The notes under the pieces are model-generated. The model saw only the letters and a list, made by a program, of their open reading frames with translations. It was not told the origin of the DNA and did no database searches. From assembly GCF_009905725.1 (NCBI RefSeq), contig NZ_JAAAKV010000006.1, forward strand, positions 62,001 through 126,000: 64,000 nucleotides of DNA. Reading direction: 5' to 3'. The translations under genes and the position numbers were made by a program. Shown in pieces: positions 62,481 to 64,000 of the stretch. Source of the DNA: Emticicia sp. CRIBPO (GTDB taxonomy: Bacteria > Bacteroidota > Bacteroidia > Cytophagales > Spirosomataceae). Within the stretch, counting starts at the first letter, position 1, and the number at the start of each line of letters is the position of its first letter.

Positions 62481-63229
62481 ACGCCCTGAGCCCGTAAACG
62501 GTCATATATGGCCTTTACCTGGGTGTCGCCGAAGCCGTAAATACCTTCTTCGAGAAAGAAATATGAAAATAAGTGATGGAAATCCGATGTGCGGGTTTCC
62601 ATTATTTTTTTAACCGTTTTTTCGGGTCTGCCCAATCCCCCATCGGCAGAAAAACGCTCTGCGTGAGCCTCCACCACTTCAGCAAGGAGGTTGAATCCTT
62701 CAGACGCCTGAGCAGCGAGTTTTTTCAATGTTTCAAGATCGCCCGACTGATAGGCACCCCATAGCTGACGGCCCTGTGAAAGGTCTTCAGCAGTCAACCT
62801 CTTCCTTTTGGCAAAAGCCTTGTGCAGCAAAGTGACATCCGGAAATCCGAATCCCCTCCAGTGGTTTTCACCTTCAGGAATCTCCGGAAAAACCCGGTAA
62901 ATCTTTAAATCGTCCGGCCCGGCGGCAATCAGCGAAAACACAAACCAAAGATTAGCCTGGCAGAAAAGATCGTCTTCAAACCACAGGTTTATTTCTGAAC
63001 CCGCCGCGATCCTGAGTATCTTCTCAAATTCAGGTACTACGCCTTCATAATAGCTTTCCTCTCTTTCTTCAAAAGTACCGGAGATATAGGCCGCCCGGCT
63101 TTTGAAGAACGCAGGAAGATCTGCCCCCGACAAGTCCCCGTCTATCAGGCATTCGCGGCAGACAATCACCTCGCCTTCTAAAGGAAACTGGTAAGCCAGG
63201 GCATCACCGTTGAGAATATGGTAAATCAT
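62477..63229 (-). CDS. DUF1835 domain protein
   Basis: A 250-residue cytoplasmic protein. The opening MIYHILNGDALAYQFP with VIVCRECLIDGDLSG is the DUF1835 signature, and LWFEDDLFCQANLWFVFSL follows; the C-terminal half with RKRLTAEDLSQGRQLWGAY and ETRTSDFHHLFSYFF corresponds to the domain often paired with it (DUF3658-like). The function is unknown. Its last codon overlaps the end of the convergent TPR gene by 4 bp. Confidence 0.87.
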   Translation of the reverse strand: MIYHILNGDALAYQFPLEGEVIVCRECLIDGDLSGADLPAFFKSRAAYISGTFEEREESYYEGVVPEFEKILRIAAGSEINLWFEDDLFCQANLWFVFSLIAAGPDDLKIYRVFPEIPEGENHWRGFGFPDVTLLHKAFAKRKRLTAEDLSQGRQLWGAYQSGDLETLKKLAAQASEGFNLLAEVVEAHAERFSADGGLGRPEKTVKKIMETRTSDFHHLFSYFFLEEGIYGFGDTQVKAIYDRLRAQGV

Positions 63230-63525
63230 ATGTTTGTAAGATAAGTGAATACACCGGAAAATAAACCTGCTTTATTTTTAAACAAAAATAGCGGTTAAGT
63301 ACTTTATTACCAAAGGCTGTTCTGCGTGTTTTCTCTTTGGCTTTGTCAACTCCCGTAAGCCGGAAAGCCGGAGAGATTTTTACATTTATCCGGGGCAAAA
63401 TCGCAAGATTCATCTAAGATTTCCGAAGTTTTTTCATATATATATCACCGCGGATTGAAAAATATGATATCCGTCATAAAACAAGAGCAGTAAATTCTCT
63501 TACTTTAACAAAAAAGTAAAAATAA
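63230..63525. other. Divergent intergenic region
   Basis: AT-rich DNA of 296 bp between divergent genes. It contains a short GCCGGAAAGCCGG repeat near 63358 but no long stem, no clear -7 element and no supported gene. Confidence 0.4.
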
Positions 63526-63783
63526 ATGAAGGCTTACGACAAATTAATCAGGAAAGGGGAAGATAAAGTCACTTTTGTTTTGAGGCTGGTGACCTTCGCT
63601 CAGAACAACATTTACCTTAAAAAACATTATAAAGTTTTAACCCCGGAAGAAATCTGTACCACGATTATCCGGTATAAACTCGTTGACCTGTTCGATTCCC
63701 ACAAACCAGGGTTCAGGATGACCTTCAGACACGAAAATATTAATGAACTTATCGGCCAGTCCGAAAGGAGCCACAATAAATAA
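63526..63783 (+). CDS. Small protein of unknown function
   Basis: An 85-residue basic protein without a signal peptide or membrane helix (MKAYDKLIRKGEDKVTFVLRL at the start). The middle (VLTPEEICTTIIRYKLVDLFD) looks like an amphipathic helix pair. No family is recognised. The codon use resembles that of the neighbours and an ATG is well placed behind an AT-rich leader, so it is probably a real gene. An antisense frame at 63637-63879 is judged a shadow. A 10-bp hairpin at 63827-63851 follows. Confidence 0.5.
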   Translation: MKAYDKLIRKGEDKVTFVLRLVTFAQNNIYLKKHYKVLTPEEICTTIIRYKLVDLFDSHKPGFRMTFRHENINELIGQSERSHNK

Positions 63784-64000
63784 CAGTAAGCCATTCCGAG
63801 CCGGTTTGTCTTCTGAATGATCAGACAAGAAATCGGCTACTCCGATTTCTTCATTCTTGAAAACGGGAAACCGTTGCACCCCTTCCTGGGATTCTTCCTG
63901 TCGGCAATCACCACGGCTTCAGCAGCCTTGTCGTCCCTGGCGTTGTAAGCAGACAAACAGAAACCCCAGAGGTAAGGACTCATATTTTCAAAAGTCATGT
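63784..64000. other. Right edge, no supported gene; hairpin
   Basis: AAGAAATCGG (63827-63836) pairs with CCGATTTCTT (63842-63851). On the minus strand, coding-like stretches exist in different frames (MSPYLWGFC, then SAYNARDDKAAEAVVIADRKN after a frame change), each broken by stops, so this may be a decayed gene or simply the end of one that begins beyond the window. It cannot be decided from here. Confidence 0.35.

Noticed and set aside
63637-63879. 80-codon minus-strand frame at the right end
   Set aside because: It is antisense to the small gene at 63526 and has only a GTG start; the family is not recognisable.

Overview
The window looks like a chromosomal segment of a Bacteroidota bacterium, probably of the order Cytophagales. 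The signs are a type IX secretion sorting tail on a secreted protein, a fused SecDF, DUF4270 and DUF4907 lipoprotein-type genes, a TonB-dependent receptor with a carboxypeptidase-regulatory-like domain, a GH78 rhamnosidase, and promoters of the Bacteroidota type (-7 TAnnTTTG) before many genes. The taxon is an inference from gene content; no rRNA or tRNA gene was found. Most of the window is core and housekeeping DNA with tight operons and no insertion sequence, prophage or CRISPR array. Layout. 1-7 kb: prfA (cut by the left edge), dxs, an inactive and an active rhomboid side by side, and mutL. 7-17 kb: a DUF2911 protein, a kelch/DUF4907/DUF4270 cluster, a Gfo/Idh oxidoreductase, a phosphotriesterase-family hydrolase, glyA, tatC, a small lipoprotein and a T9SS-sorted protein. 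17.8-20.7 kb: a TPP riboswitch with a clear terminator controls four tightly packed or overlapping genes: a SAM methyltransferase, a PurM/HypE/ThiL-fold protein, a divergent ThiE-like protein and a Trm112-like zinc protein. I regard this as the most interesting system here. 20.7-26.3 kb: Nudix hydrolase, lipoprotein, alpha-L-rhamnosidase, cysC, a thin [2Fe-2S] ferredoxin and a HAD nucleotidase. 26.5-33.8 kb: a minus-strand run of TonB receptor, secreted helical protein, membrane protein, a LytS-type kinase carrying an N-terminal DUF4097-like beta-helix, and a LytTR regulator, with a lipoprotein gene beyond it. 34-43 kb: DoxX-like protein, Tat-exported oxidoreductase, trpA without other trp genes, a short KdpD/KdpE-like pair beside a Kup potassium transporter, two DUF1003 membrane proteins coupled to a ureohydrolase, and DUF1304. 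43.5-52 kb: a Fur/Zur-type regulator followed by a cation diffusion facilitator whose promoter carries a palindrome, prmA, a 1585-residue exported protein of unknown function and a polysaccharide deacetylase. 51.9-52.4 kb: 25 head-to-tail copies of a 21-bp repeat between convergent genes. 52.5-64 kb: secDF, two unknown exported proteins, queA, a membrane protein, a cobalamin adenosyltransferase, a CBM9-like protein, an NAD-dependent epimerase, a large TPR protein, a DUF1835 protein and a small unknown gene. How the parts may work together: the TPP-controlled operon probably serves a thiamin-related pathway; the receptor/kinase/regulator run looks like an envelope-sensing unit; the Kdp-like pair may regulate Kup; the Fur-type regulator probably controls the metal exporter next to it. 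These links are inferences from gene order and visible sites.
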